Assembly: GCA_049644345.1 (NCBI GenBank)
Contig: JBARRS010000046.1
Coordinates: 1 to 36,121, forward strand
Length of the DNA stretch: 36,121 bases
Source of the DNA: JBARRS01 sp049644345
Lineage (GTDB): Bacteria; Actinomycetota; Thermoleophilia; Gaiellales; Gaiellaceae
Direction: 5' to 3'
How positions within the stretch are numbered: the stretch's first letter is position 1; every line of letters begins with the position of its first letter. Positions 7,709 through 17,394 of the stretch are shown here, piece by piece. A model generated the notes under the pieces. It worked only from the letters and a program-made list of their open reading frames with translations. It searched no databases and had not been told where the DNA came from. A program made the translations under genes and the position numbers.

Positions 7709-7734
7709 CGAGCTCCTCTCTCGCGAAGGAGTTG

Positions 7735-7740
7735 AGGGTA
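7735..7740 (-). promoter_or_regulatory. Candidate -10 box TACCCT of the UPF0173 operon
   Basis: On the minus strand TACCCT lies 26 nt upstream of the ATG at 7708, leaving a short leader that holds the AGGAG ribosome binding site. No convincing -35 is seen. Confidence 0.35.
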
Positions 7741-7777
7741 ACGCAGGAGCGCGGGGCAGAACGCCGAACGGACGCGC

Positions 7778-8137
7778 ATGCGCCGCGTCTTTCCGGTCAC
7801 GCTCGTGCTCATCGGAGCGCTTGCCGACCACGCCGGCGCGGCCGGCCTCGCCTTCGACGCGATGCTGGTCGCCGCCCCGGCGGCGGCGATCGCGACCCTC
7901 GGGGGGATGGGCGACTACGTCGAGGGACGCGCCGGGCGCGTGCCGGTCGGCTTTTGGAGTCTCGCGCTTGCCTTGATCGTGACCGGTGCGGCCGTGCGGG
8001 CTCCCGCCGTCGCCGAAGGAGTTGTGCCGGCCGTCGCGCAGACGGCGCTGCTCGGCTGCCTCGCCGTCTTCGTCGCCCAGGCGGTCTTCGGCGTCGTGAC
8101 CGAGCTCAGAACGGTAAGGCGCCTGCCGCGTCCCTAG
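7778..8137 (+). CDS. Hypothetical membrane protein
   Basis: This 119-aa protein is almost wholly hydrophobic, with about three membrane segments (about 6-40 with a break, 58-75 and 83-107) and short basic ends (MRR at the start, LRTVRRLPRP at the end). I do not recognise a family. The ATG at 7778 has no clear ribosome binding site. The last 32 bp overlap the 3' end of nuoN on the opposite strand. Composition and frame use are gene-like, but function cannot be inferred. Confidence 0.6.
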   Translation: MRRVFPVTLVLIGALADHAGAAGLAFDAMLVAAPAAAIATLGGMGDYVEGRAGRVPVGFWSLALALIVTGAAVRAPAVAEGVVPAVAQTALLGCLAVFVAQAVFGVVTELRTVRRLPRP

Positions 8138-9587
8138 CCAGGTCGATCAGCGGCTGCACTGCGAAGAACGAGCCGACCGTGACGACGAGGCAGGCCGCGA
8201 CCGAGCTCTGGAGCAGCCGCTCCGCAGGAGGTGCTCCGCCCACCACCGGCGCCAGCTCCAGCTCCGCCGCGGGACGCATGTACATCGCCCGGATGATCGC
8301 GAGGTAGTAGTAGAGGCTGACCATCGTCGCGACGACGCCGACGATCACGAGCCAGATCCAGCCGTGCCGGTAGACGGCGGCGAAGACGTAGAACTTGCCG
8401 ATGAAGCCGCCCGTCAGCGGAAGTCCCGCGAAGCTGAGCATGAACATCGTCATTCCGAGCCCGAGGAGCGGCCGCTCCCAGCCGAGCCCCGCGAGGTTGT
8501 CGATCGTGACCGGCGCATTGAGCTCGCGCTCGCGCGCGGTGACGACGGCGAAGGCGCCGAGCGAGCCGGCGGCGTACGGGATCAGGTAGTAGAGCAGCGC
8601 CCGGCCGCCGAGCGAGCTCGCCGCAGCGATCGCGATCAGCATGAACCCGGCGTGCGAGATCGACGAGTACGCGAGCAGCCGTTTCACGCTCCGCTGCACC
8701 AACGCGGCGAGGTTGCCTATCGCGAGCGAGGCGACGGCGATCCCCGCGATCGCCCATGTCCAGAGATGCTCCTCCTGGGGGAAGGCCGTCACGAGGACGC
8801 GTAGCGTCAGCACGAGCGCGACCGTCTTCGTCGCGGCCGACATGAACGCCGTCACGGGCGTCGGCGCGCCCTCGTAGACGTCCGGGGTCCACATGTGAAA
8901 CGGCGCGGCAGAGGCCTTGAAGGCGAACCCGGCGATCAGCATCGCCAGCCCGATCAGGAGCAGCGTGTCGCGCGAGAGGTGCTGCGAGGTGACGGCGGCG
9001 CCGATCTTCTCGAATGCGAGCTGCCCCGTCTGGCCGTAGACGAGCGCCGAGCCGAATAGCAGCACCGCCGAGCCGAAGCCGCCGACGATCAGATACTTGA
9101 GCCCGGCCTCGAGCGAGCCGACGAGGCCGACGTCGATCGCGCACAAGATGTAGAGCGAGATCGAGAACCACTCGAGCGAGAGGAAGAGCGTCATCAGGTT
9201 GTTCGCCGAGACGAGCAAGCACATCCCGGCGCCGGCGGCCGCAAGGAGCGCGTAGTACTCCGCAACGTGGTCGTTGCTCATCCGCTCGCGGTAGGAGACA
9301 CCGACGGCGAAGAAGCCCGACGCTGTGACGATCAACTGGGCGAGCGCCGCGAGGCGGTCGCGGCGGATCGCATCGGCGATCACGCCGTGGCCGTGAGCGC
9401 TGTACCCGTACAGAAGCGCCGCCGCGACGAAGGCGCCGAGGAAGCCGAGCGCGACGACGGTCGCGGCAACGGGCCGGCGGTGCCGCGGCGGGACGAGAAC
9501 GGCGGCGAGGAGCGCGATCGAAGTGACGCCGAGTAGCGCAAGCTCCGGCGAAAGCGCGAACCAGTCGATGGGCGGCGTGCGGATCAT
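8106..9587 (-). CDS. nuoN: NADH-quinone oxidoreductase subunit N
   Basis: This 493-aa antiporter-like subunit of complex I is one of the three proton-pumping membrane subunits. It has about 14 helices and family motifs including LEWFSISLYILCA, the conserved lysine helix AGFAFKASAAPFHMWTPDVY, and RSVKRLLAYSSISHAGFM. The ATG at 9587 has AGGGAG just upstream and overlaps the nuoM stop (ATGA). It is the last gene of the operon and its 3' end overlaps a convergent membrane protein gene. The length matches the family. Confidence 0.97.
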   Translation of the reverse strand: MIRTPPIDWFALSPELALLGVTSIALLAAVLVPPRHRRPVAATVVALGFLGAFVAAALLYGYSAHGHGVIADAIRRDRLAALAQLIVTASGFFAVGVSYRERMSNDHVAEYYALLAAAGAGMCLLVSANNLMTLFLSLEWFSISLYILCAIDVGLVGSLEAGLKYLIVGGFGSAVLLFGSALVYGQTGQLAFEKIGAAVTSQHLSRDTLLLIGLAMLIAGFAFKASAAPFHMWTPDVYEGAPTPVTAFMSAATKTVALVLTLRVLVTAFPQEEHLWTWAIAGIAVASLAIGNLAALVQRSVKRLLAYSSISHAGFMLIAIAAASSLGGRALLYYLIPYAAGSLGAFAVVTARERELNAPVTIDNLAGLGWERPLLGLGMTMFMLSFAGLPLTGGFIGKFYVFAAVYRHGWIWLVIVGVVATMVSLYYYLAIIRAMYMRPAAELELAPVVGGAPPAERLLQSSVAACLVVTVGSFFAVQPLIDLARDAAGALPF

Positions 9588-11044
9588 GGGCTCCCTGGAG
9601 AGGTCGCGGTGCGGAACTGCGTTCCTACCGCGGCTTGGGCCCGTCCAGCGAAGGAGTGGTCGCTGATGGCGGCCGGCCACGCAGAGAGCGCGAGCAGGCA
9701 GCCGACGAGCGGCACGAGAATCGAGAGCTCGGCAGGACGCAGGTCGAGGGCCGCCTCGTGCACGGACGGTCCGACTTCACGGTGCAGCACCGCCGAGATC
9801 AGGCGCAGCGCGTACATCGCCGCGAGCACCATTGCGACCGCGCCGACGACCGACCAGCCCCAGCCGCGTCGGAAGATCCCGGCGAGGATCAGGAACTCGC
9901 CCGCGAAGGCCGTGGAGCCGGGAACGGCCAGAGTGATGATTCCCGTTGTCATCAGCACAGTCGCCAGCGCAGGCCGGCCCCGCGCCATCCCTCCGAGCAG
10001 GCCGAGCTCGCCCGTCGCCGCGCGCCGCTCGATCCCGCCGGCGAGCAGGAACAGCGTTGCGGAGAGCAGTCCGTGGTTGACCATCTGGAGCACAGCGCCG
10101 TTCAGCCCGAGGTCGTTGACCGCGAAGAGGCCGATCGTGATCAGGCCGAGCTGCGCTAACGACGAATAGGCGATCACGCCGCGGATATCCGGCGCCCGGA
10201 AGGCGAGCAGCGAGCCGTAGACGAGCCCCACGGCCGCGAGCGCGAGAATCGGCACCCGCAGGTCGTGCGTCGGCCCCGGGAATTTCGTGATGGCGATCCG
10301 CAAGAAGCCGTACGTCGCCGCCTTCGAGACCACGCCGGAGAGCACTGCCGAGACCTCGGCGGGCGACTCCCGGTAGGCGTCGGGCAGCCAGCCGTGGAAC
10401 GGGAAGAGCGGCGCCTTGACCGCGAACGCCGCGGCGAAGCCGAGGAAGATCCAGACGCTCCCGCTCCTGCCCGAGTCGACGAGGTCGAACGTCCCCTGCG
10501 TCAACCCGAAGACGATCACCGCCGCCAGCATCAGCAGCGACCCGACCATCGTGTAGATGACGAACTTCAGCGTCGCCCCCAGCCGGCCGGCCCCGCCCCA
10601 GACGCCGATCAGGACGTAGAGCGGGATCAGCATCGCCTCCCAGAAGACGTAGAAGAGGAGCAGGTCCTGGGCGACGAAGACGCCGACGATCGCTCCGGTC
10701 AGCGCCAGCATCAGCCCGAAGTAGGCGCGCGCCCGGTCGCGCCCGGCCCAGAACGCGTAGGCGATCGACGCGGCAATCACGATCACCGTCAGGCCGACGA
10801 GCCAGAGCGAGAAGCCGTAGAGCCCGACGTGGTAGGAGACGTGCAGGTCCGAGAACCAGCTCGTCCGCTGCGACAGCTGAAGCCCGCTGCGGTCGAAGTG
10901 GAACCGAGACACCGTCTCGATCCAGAGCCCGACCTCGACGAGAGAGAGCAGCAGTGCGATCGAGCCGGCCCAGAACGAGCGCCAGGGCAGCAGCCAGATC
11001 AGGAGCGCGCCGGCGAACGGAAGACAGATCAGCGCGGTCGTCAT
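9584..11044 (-). CDS. nuoM: NADH-quinone oxidoreductase subunit M
   Basis: This 486-aa antiporter-like proton-pumping subunit of complex I has FYVFWEAMLIPLYVLIGVWG with the key glutamate of helix 5, AFAVKAPLFPFHGWLPDAY with the conserved lysine, and DIRGVIAYSSLAQLGL. The start at 11044 overlaps the nuoL stop (ATGA). Length is normal for the family. Confidence 0.97.
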   Translation of the reverse strand: MTTALICLPFAGALLIWLLPWRSFWAGSIALLLSLVEVGLWIETVSRFHFDRSGLQLSQRTSWFSDLHVSYHVGLYGFSLWLVGLTVIVIAASIAYAFWAGRDRARAYFGLMLALTGAIVGVFVAQDLLLFYVFWEAMLIPLYVLIGVWGGAGRLGATLKFVIYTMVGSLLMLAAVIVFGLTQGTFDLVDSGRSGSVWIFLGFAAAFAVKAPLFPFHGWLPDAYRESPAEVSAVLSGVVSKAATYGFLRIAITKFPGPTHDLRVPILALAAVGLVYGSLLAFRAPDIRGVIAYSSLAQLGLITIGLFAVNDLGLNGAVLQMVNHGLLSATLFLLAGGIERRAATGELGLLGGMARGRPALATVLMTTGIITLAVPGSTAFAGEFLILAGIFRRGWGWSVVGAVAMVLAAMYALRLISAVLHREVGPSVHEAALDLRPAELSILVPLVGCLLALSAWPAAISDHSFAGRAQAAVGTQFRTATSPGSP

Positions 11045-12933
11045 TTGACGGTGATGAAGACGACCGCGACGACGGCCAGGCTTGCGGCGATCGCGAAGGC
11101 ATAGGTGCGAACGAGGCCGGTCTGGAGCTCGCGCACGCGGCCGCCGAGCCCGCGCGTGAGCGCTACGACGCCTGCGATCGAGCCGCCGATGACGGGCCGT
11201 TCGACGAAGCGGGCGAGGCCGCGCGCCGTGTGGTCGGCCGGGACATAGAACAGCAAGTCGTAGGCCTCGTCGAAGTAGAACTTGCGCTCGAGCAAGGTCT
11301 GAAGCGGGGCGATGCGGGGCACCGCGGCGCGATGCGCTGCGTAGATCCACCACGCCACGCCGATCCCGAGCGCTCCAAGCGCGACCGAGAGCCCGCTCGA
11401 GAGCCCCTCTTGCCAAGCCGTGGCCTCGGCGATCACGCGCGTCGGCGCCACCGGCTCGAGCCAAGTCGTCACCGGGGTCCAGAGGGGAGCGAACTGGAGC
11501 CAGCCGCCGATCACCGACAGGACGGCGAGCGCCGCGACGGGCGCACCGAGCGCGATCCCAGGCACGTCGCGCTTGAGCGCGTGGAAGTGCTCGCGCACGA
11601 ACGGGGAGGGCTCGCCGCCGAAGACGACGAACACCATCCGGAACGAGTAGACCGCGGTGAGGACGACCCCGACCAGCCCAATCGCCCAGAGGGAGATCCC
11701 GAAAGCCCCCCGGTGCAGCGCCGCCGCCAGGATCGAGTCCTTCGAGAAGAAGCCCGCGAACGGCGGGATGCCGACGAGCGCGAACGAGCCGATCAGCATC
11801 GCCTGCCAGGTCCGCGGCAAAAGCTGCCGCATACCGCCCATCTTCCGGATGTCCTGCTCGCCCGCGAGCGCGTGAATCACGATCCCGGCGGCCATGAACA
11901 ACAGCGCCTTGAAGAAGGCGTGCGTCAGCAGGTGGAACATCCCGTTCGCGTAGGCGCCGAGCCCCGCACCGAGAAACATGTAGCCGATTTGCGACATCGT
12001 CGAATAGGCGATCACTCGCTTGATGTCGGTCTGGACGAGCGCGATCAGCCCCGCCAGCAGCAGGGTCACGGTCCCGAGCACGGCCGCCGCGTCGCCGACC
12101 TTCGGAGCGAGCTCGAAGAACACATGCGTGCGAGCGATCAGGTAGACCCCCGCAGTCACCATCGTCGCCGCGTGGATGAGGGCGCTGACCGGAGTCGGCC
12201 CCTCCATCGCGTCAGGCAGCCACGTCTGCAGCGGCACCTGCGCCGACTTCGCAACCGCCCCGCCCAGCAGGCCCAACGCGATCAGATTGACCGCCCACGA
12301 GCCGAGGCCGTGCGCCGGCCCGAACACCTCCGGCACGTTCAGCGTCCCGGTCTTCTGAAGCAGGATGAAGAACGCGAGCGCCATCGTCGCGTCGCCGACC
12401 GCGTTCATGATGAAGGCCTTCTTCGCCGCGGCGATCGCACTCGGACGCTCGTGCCAGAAGCCGATCAACAGGAAGGACGAAAGCCCGACGAGGCCCCAGC
12501 CCGCGAGCAGGAGCAGCAGGTTCCCCGCCTGGACGAGCAGCAGCATCGAGAAGACGAACAGCGCCATGTAGGCGAAGTAGCGGCGCTCCTCGTCGTCGCC
12601 GTCCATGTAGCCGATCGAGTACGCGACGATCAGCGCGCCGACGCCGGAGACGACGAGCATCATGAACACGCTCAGCGGGTCGACGAGGATGCGGAGGCCG
12701 AAGTGGTACCGGCCGGCCGCCAGCCAGTCCCACAGCGTCGACGGGTGGACTCGGTCGTCGTGTGGCTTCGCCCAGAGAGCGAAGAAGGTGACGAGCGCGC
12801 ACACGAACGAGGCGGCGACGGACGAGGTGGCGAGGTAGCCGGCGCTCCGCCGCGAGATGCGCGTGCCCGCCGCGGTGATCGCGCCCGCCGCCGCAAGCGG
12901 CGCCAGCAGGCAGATCCAGGCGGCGGCGATCAC
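11041..12933 (-). CDS. nuoL: NADH-quinone oxidoreductase subunit L
   Basis: This 630-aa subunit is the distal proton pump of complex I. It has the NuoL pattern: an N-terminal region with YSIGYMDGDDEERRYFAYM, then the pump core with SAQVPLQTWLPDAMEGPTPV, LIHAATMVTAGVYL and DIKRVIAYSTMSQIGYMFL, and the long C-terminal part that carries the lateral helix. The GTG at 12933 overlaps the nuoK stop (GTGA). Length and helix content are normal. Confidence 0.97.
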   Translation of the reverse strand: MIAAAWICLLAPLAAAGAITAAGTRISRRSAGYLATSSVAASFVCALVTFFALWAKPHDDRVHPSTLWDWLAAGRYHFGLRILVDPLSVFMMLVVSGVGALIVAYSIGYMDGDDEERRYFAYMALFVFSMLLLVQAGNLLLLLAGWGLVGLSSFLLIGFWHERPSAIAAAKKAFIMNAVGDATMALAFFILLQKTGTLNVPEVFGPAHGLGSWAVNLIALGLLGGAVAKSAQVPLQTWLPDAMEGPTPVSALIHAATMVTAGVYLIARTHVFFELAPKVGDAAAVLGTVTLLLAGLIALVQTDIKRVIAYSTMSQIGYMFLGAGLGAYANGMFHLLTHAFFKALLFMAAGIVIHALAGEQDIRKMGGMRQLLPRTWQAMLIGSFALVGIPPFAGFFSKDSILAAALHRGAFGISLWAIGLVGVVLTAVYSFRMVFVVFGGEPSPFVREHFHALKRDVPGIALGAPVAALAVLSVIGGWLQFAPLWTPVTTWLEPVAPTRVIAEATAWQEGLSSGLSVALGALGIGVAWWIYAAHRAAVPRIAPLQTLLERKFYFDEAYDLLFYVPADHTARGLARFVERPVIGGSIAGVVALTRGLGGRVRELQTGLVRTYAFAIAASLAVVAVVFITVK

Positions 12934-13238
12934 CCGCGCAGCGTGCTCAGCTTGTCAACGTCGAGATCGAGCCGCCGCCGGGCCATCGCGACGATCAGGC
13001 CGAGGCCGACGACGACCTCGGACGCGGCGACCGCCATCACCGTCAGCGCAAAGACCTGGCCGTCCGCATGTCCGCTGTGGCGGGCGAAGGCGATCAGGGC
13101 GAGGTTGGCGCCGTTGAGCATGAGCTCGAGCGATAGCAGCACGATCAGCGGGCTGCGACGGATCAGCACGCCCATCGCTCCCGTCGAGAACAGGAAGGCG
13201 GCAACTGCGAGATACCAGGCGAGGTCAGGACCCTTCAA
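12930..13238 (-). CDS. nuoK: NADH-quinone oxidoreductase subunit K
   Basis: This 102-aa three-helix subunit of complex I carries the two buried glutamates of the proton path (LSLELMLNGANL and VAASEVVVGLGL). The start is a TTG at 13238, preceded by GAGAGAGGGGG, and lies 14 bp inside nuoJ; no ATG or GTG fits the family N-terminus better. Confidence 0.94.
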   Translation of the reverse strand: MKGPDLAWYLAVAAFLFSTGAMGVLIRRSPLIVLLSLELMLNGANLALIAFARHSGHADGQVFALTVMAVAASEVVVGLGLIVAMARRRLDLDVDKLSTLRG

Positions 13239-13779
13239 CCGACGCCCCCTCTCTCGCGTGCGCGCCGAGGATGACGCCGCCGATAGCGGCGATCAGCAGC
13301 ACGATCGACGTGATCTCGAAGGCGAGCAGGTGGTCGGTGACAAAGAGCCGGCCGATCGCGCTCGGGCTCCCGAATGAGCCCTTGATGGAGGCCGCGTGCG
13401 AGAGGCGCCCGCCGGCCTTGAGCCCGATCACGGTCACGATCTCGACGAGGATGGCGCCCGCGGCACCCACGGCGCCGACCGCCTGCCAGCTCGGGCCGCC
13501 GGCCCAGGGTGCGTCGGCGCGACCGCCAAGGTAGCCGATCACGAACAGGAACATCACGGTCACCGCGCCGGCATAGACGAGCACCTGCGCTGCGGCGACG
13601 AACTCCGCGGAGAGGAGGAGATAGAGGACGGCGAGCGAGGCCAGGTTCCCGATCAGCGCCAATGCCGAGTAGAAGGGATTCGAGAAGCTGACGACGGCGG
13701 CGCCCGAGCCGAGACATGTGAAGGCGGCGACCACCCAGACGATCCAGACGAGCACGTTGCCTGCGCTGGCGAGGATCAC
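13225..13779 (-). CDS. nuoJ: NADH-quinone oxidoreductase subunit J
   Basis: This 184-aa membrane subunit of complex I has five helices, with NPFYSALALIGNLASLAVLY, the central AEFVAAAQVLVYAGAVTVMF that contains the pi-bulge helix, and a C-terminal helix VLLIAAIGGVILGAH. The GTG at 13779 overlaps the nuoI stop (GTGA). Length is normal for the family. Confidence 0.95.
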   Translation of the reverse strand: MILASAGNVLVWIVWVVAAFTCLGSGAAVVSFSNPFYSALALIGNLASLAVLYLLLSAEFVAAAQVLVYAGAVTVMFLFVIGYLGGRADAPWAGGPSWQAVGAVGAAGAILVEIVTVIGLKAGGRLSHAASIKGSFGSPSAIGRLFVTDHLLAFEITSIVLLIAAIGGVILGAHAREGASVEGS

Positions 13780-14273
13780 GCGTGGTTCTGGTAGTAGGGG
13801 ATCGGCGTGTCGTACAGCTCCGGGTCCGCGACCGGCACCTTCTTGATCGGCTCGGCGAGGAGCATGTCCTTCGTGTAGATCAGGTCGTCGCGCGAGTACT
13901 CGGAGATCTCGAACTCGTTGCCGAGCGTGATCGCGTCGAAGGGACAGGCGAGCTCGCAGTAGCCGCAGAAGATGCAGCGGCTCAGGTTGATCTCGTAGAT
14001 GCGCGCGTAGCGCTCCCCCGCCGAGACGCGGTTGCCCGGCGTGTTCTCGGCCGCGACGACGCGGATACAGTCGGCGGGGCACGCGGCCGCGCAGAGCGAG
14101 CAGCCGACGCACTTCTCCAGCCCGTTCTCGTATCGCCAGAGTCGGTGACGGCCGCGGAAGCGCGGATATACAGGCCGCTTGTACTCCGGGTACTGCTGCG
14201 TGATCGGCTTCTTGAAGATCTGCTTGAACGTGACCCCGAAGCCCTTGATCGACTCGACAGGCTGGGGACTCAT
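13776..14273 (-). CDS. nuoI: NADH-quinone oxidoreductase subunit I
   Basis: This 165-aa peripheral-arm subunit carries the two [4Fe-4S] clusters N6a and N6b that pass electrons to N2. Both motifs are intact: CVGCSLCAAACPADCI and CIFCGYCELACPFDAI. It begins with a helix that anchors it to the membrane arm (FGVTFKQIFKKPITQQYPEY). The ATG at 14273 overlaps the nuoH stop (ATGA). Confidence 0.97.
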   Translation of the reverse strand: MSPQPVESIKGFGVTFKQIFKKPITQQYPEYKRPVYPRFRGRHRLWRYENGLEKCVGCSLCAAACPADCIRVVAAENTPGNRVSAGERYARIYEINLSRCIFCGYCELACPFDAITLGNEFEISEYSRDDLIYTKDMLLAEPIKKVPVADPELYDTPIPYYQNHA

Positions 14274-15259
14274 GTCGCGGCCACCACCAGCGCTGTGACT
14301 AGTGCGTTGACCGTCGCCACCGGCAGCAGCACCTTCCAACCGAAGCGCATCAGCTGGTCGTAGCGGAGCCGCGGCAGCGTCGCGCGCATCCAGATGAACA
14401 CGAACAGGACGGCGAGCAGCTTGAGCACGAACCAGACCGGCCCTAGCGGCCGGTAAGGCCCGTGCCAGCCCGCGAAGAAGAGCGTCACGAGTACCCCCGA
14501 GAGCGTGATCATGTTCACGTACTCGCCCAGCTGGAAGAGCCCGAAGCGCATGCCGCTGTACTCGGTGTGGTAGCCGGCGACGAGCTCCGTCTCGGCCTCG
14601 GGCAGGTCGAAGGGCGCGCGGTTCGTCTCCGCGATCCCCGCGATGAAGAAGACGACGAGCCCGACGAGCTGCGGCGCCGCGAACGGGAGCAACACGCCCT
14701 GGCGGTGGACGATGTCGACGAGCGAGAGCGAGTGGCCGAGGATGACGACTCCGAGCACCGCGAACGTGAGCGCGACCTCGTACGAGACCATCTGCGCGCA
14801 CGTCCGCATCGAGCCGAGCAATGAGAACTTCGAGTCGGAGGCCCAGCCGCCGACGATGAAACCGTAGATTCCGAGCGACCCCAGCGCGAAGACGAGGATC
14901 AGCGAGATCGAGACGTTCGCGACCTCGCCGGTGACGTCGTAGCCGCCGACGTGCCAGCCCGGCCCCCACGGGATGACGCTGAACGCGGCCAGCGCGGTGA
15001 AGGCCGACAGTGCGGGCGCGCCGATGTAGAGCACGTCCACGGCGGACGAGGGGAAGAAGCTCTCCTTCCGGATCAGCTTGACGAGGTCGGCGATCGGCTG
15101 GAGCAGGCCGAAGGGGCCGACGCGGTTGGGACCGAACCGGAGCTGCATCCGCCCGATCACCTTCCGCTCGACCCAGGTCATGTAGGCGAACAGGCCCATC
15201 AGCAGGTTGATGACGAGCAACGCCTTCAGGAGGTCGATCCACCACGGCTGGTTGATCAC
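14270..15259 (-). CDS. nuoH: NADH-quinone oxidoreductase subunit H
   Basis: This 329-aa membrane subunit forms part of the quinone chamber. It has about eight helices, with the conserved loop YMTWVERKVIGRMQLRFGPN, the GPFGLLQPIADLVKLIRKE stretch, and AETNRAPFDLPEAETELVAG carrying the acidic residues near the quinone site. The GTG at 15259 overlaps the nuoG stop (GTGA). Length is normal. Confidence 0.97.
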   Translation of the reverse strand: MINQPWWIDLLKALLVINLLMGLFAYMTWVERKVIGRMQLRFGPNRVGPFGLLQPIADLVKLIRKESFFPSSAVDVLYIGAPALSAFTALAAFSVIPWGPGWHVGGYDVTGEVANVSISLILVFALGSLGIYGFIVGGWASDSKFSLLGSMRTCAQMVSYEVALTFAVLGVVILGHSLSLVDIVHRQGVLLPFAAPQLVGLVVFFIAGIAETNRAPFDLPEAETELVAGYHTEYSGMRFGLFQLGEYVNMITLSGVLVTLFFAGWHGPYRPLGPVWFVLKLLAVLFVFIWMRATLPRLRYDQLMRFGWKVLLPVATVNALVTALVVAAT

Positions 15260-17394
15260 TTCGCCACCGCCACCTCGACGGTCCCGAGCAGCTCGCCGGC
15301 GTGCTCCTCGGGAATGCGAACGACCCCGGCGCGCAGGTCCCGCGCGATCAGGCCTCGTAGCTCGAGCGACGTGGAGTTGTGCGAGACCGTGACTGTGTCG
15401 CCGCTCGCGATTCCGTGGGCGCGCGCGTCTTCTTCGGACAGCTCGACCACCGGCTCCGGCCGCTGGAACGCCAGTTCCGGCACGCGCTCGACCGCAGGGC
15501 CGGAGAAGAGCGGCTTGTAGCGCACGAGCTTGAGGCCGGCTTCCGGGACGGGCTCGGGTGTTGGCGGCTCCGCCGCGGGCGCGTCCGTCCGCGCGCGCAG
15601 CTGCGCCTGCTCCCCGACCTCGCCGAACGAGAGCCCGTCGTAGATCAGCTCCGAGACCTCGCTGAAGACCGCCGAAGCGTGGTGGGAGAGCTCGACCCCG
15701 AAGCGCGCTGCGAGCTTCGCGATCCAGGCGAGCTCGTCCGGAGTGGGAGGGATCACCGTGCGTCGAAGCCGCTGGAGGCGTCCCTCGAGGTTGACGTAGG
15801 TGCCGTCGCGCTCGAGGTAGCTCGTGCCCGGGAGGACGAGGTCGGCCCAGCCGACCGCGAGGCTCTGGAACATGCAGGTGACGAGCACGGACTCCGCTCC
15901 CTCCGCGAGTGCGCGCACGTTCGGATCAGAGGCCGCCTCGTCGCCCGAGACGATCAGGAGGCCGATCGGCTCGGGATTCGCCTCGTCGACGTCGGCCGCC
16001 GCCGCCCACGCCTCGGCGACGCCGAGGCCATTCGCAGTGGTCGGGAGGTACAAGGCGCCGCAGCCCGGCTTGTCGCGGAAGCCGAGCGCCTCGGCAAGCC
16101 CGGCTACGTGCGCGCCGCCTGCGCCGGAGCCGGACCAGATCAGAATCGCGCGTTCCGATGCGCGCACGCGGTCCTCGTCGAGCCCGTACAGGATCTCGGC
16201 CCCATTCCGTCGGGCCGCGCGTAGCCAGAGGCCGACGATCGGCGCGCGCTCGTCGACAGACTCGTCGCCGAGGACGACCACGACCTCCGCGTCGCGGATC
16301 GCCGAGAGCGGCAGCCGGAACGCCTCGAGCGCGTCGCTCGTCTCTTCCGGCAGCAGCGCCGAGTGAGCGCCGAGCCCCTGCCTCAAGAGCTTCGCGAGCC
16401 CGTAGGCCTGCTCGACCGTCTCCGAGCCGGAGAGCGCAGCCACGATCCGGCCCTGCGCCTCGCGCAGGAGCCGCTCGGCCTCGTCCAGCGCGTCGTCCCA
16501 GGAGAGCTCCTCGAGCCCGCGCCGACGGACGCGTCGCAACGGGTCGGCGATGCGGTCTCGCGCGCGCAGGTGCGAGAACGCGAACCGGCCCTTGTCGCAG
16601 AGCCAGCCCTCGTCCACCTCGGGGTGGTTGCGCGAAAGGATCCGCTTGACCTTGCCCTCGCGCGTCGTCGCGAAGACGTTGCAGCCGACGGGACAGAGCC
16701 CGCAGACGGTCGGCACGTTCTGGATCTCCCAGGGGCGGCCTTCGAAGCGGTACTGCGTTGGCAGCAGCGCACCGACGGGGCAGAGCTCGGTGACGTTGCC
16801 GGAGAACGGCGCCCGGTAGGGCTCGTCGTCGAACGTGCCGATCACCGACTGGGCTCCGCGGTTGAACGCGACGAGCTGCGCATCCTCCGACACGTCCTCG
16901 GAGAAGCGCGTACAGCGGTAGCAGAGTATGCAGCGCTCGCGGTCGATCGAGATCGTCGGGCTGATCGGGATCGGCTTCTCGAACGTCCGCTTCGGGAAGC
17001 GCATTCGCGTCGCAGGCGGGCCCCACCGGAAGGTGAGATCCTGGAGCGGGCACTCGCCGCCCTTGTCGCAGACGGGACAGTCGAGCGGGTGGTTGACCAG
17101 GATGAACTCGAGCGTGGCGTTCTGGCCTTCGGCCGCTGCTTCGGAGGTCTGCGCCGTCTGCACGACCATCCGGTCCTGCGCGGTCAGGGTGCAGGCTGCC
17201 TGGAGCTTCGGCATCCCCTCGATCTCGCAGAGACACATCCGGCAGGCGCCGACGGCCGGCCCGAGCCGCGGCTCGTAGCAGAAGACGGGAATCTCGACTC
17301 CGGCGGCAGCCGCCGTCTCGACCAGCCCGAGCCCCTTGGGCACCCGGACCTCGCGCCCGTCGACGGTGACCGTGACGAGCTCGGGCGCGCTCAC
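15256..17394 (-). CDS. nuoG: NADH-quinone oxidoreductase subunit G
   Basis: This 712-aa subunit holds several clusters of the peripheral arm. In order: the [2Fe-2S] N1b site (FCYEP, GACRMC, AAC), the His/Cys site of N5 (HPLDCPVCDKGGECP), N4 (CILCYRC with a later CPVG), and then a complete N7 motif, CGLCPVGC followed exactly 27 residues later by the fourth cysteine in WLCDKGRF. The rest is a molybdopterin-oxidoreductase-like domain that no longer binds cofactor in this family. The GTG at 17394 overlaps the nuoF stop (GTGA). N7 is absent from many complex I enzymes and is present here. Confidence 0.96.
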   Translation of the reverse strand: MSAPELVTVTVDGREVRVPKGLGLVETAAAAGVEIPVFCYEPRLGPAVGACRMCLCEIEGMPKLQAACTLTAQDRMVVQTAQTSEAAAEGQNATLEFILVNHPLDCPVCDKGGECPLQDLTFRWGPPATRMRFPKRTFEKPIPISPTISIDRERCILCYRCTRFSEDVSEDAQLVAFNRGAQSVIGTFDDEPYRAPFSGNVTELCPVGALLPTQYRFEGRPWEIQNVPTVCGLCPVGCNVFATTREGKVKRILSRNHPEVDEGWLCDKGRFAFSHLRARDRIADPLRRVRRRGLEELSWDDALDEAERLLREAQGRIVAALSGSETVEQAYGLAKLLRQGLGAHSALLPEETSDALEAFRLPLSAIRDAEVVVVLGDESVDERAPIVGLWLRAARRNGAEILYGLDEDRVRASERAILIWSGSGAGGAHVAGLAEALGFRDKPGCGALYLPTTANGLGVAEAWAAAADVDEANPEPIGLLIVSGDEAASDPNVRALAEGAESVLVTCMFQSLAVGWADLVLPGTSYLERDGTYVNLEGRLQRLRRTVIPPTPDELAWIAKLAARFGVELSHHASAVFSEVSELIYDGLSFGEVGEQAQLRARTDAPAAEPPTPEPVPEAGLKLVRYKPLFSGPAVERVPELAFQRPEPVVELSEEDARAHGIASGDTVTVSHNSTSLELRGLIARDLRAGVVRIPEEHAGELLGTVEVAVAK

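Noticed and set aside
10954..13377. 807-codon plus-strand open frame opposite nuoL, nuoK and nuoJ
   Set aside because: It is antisense to clear complex I genes, its product is a low-complexity Arg/Asp/Glu-rich string, and long antisense frames are expected in GC-rich DNA.
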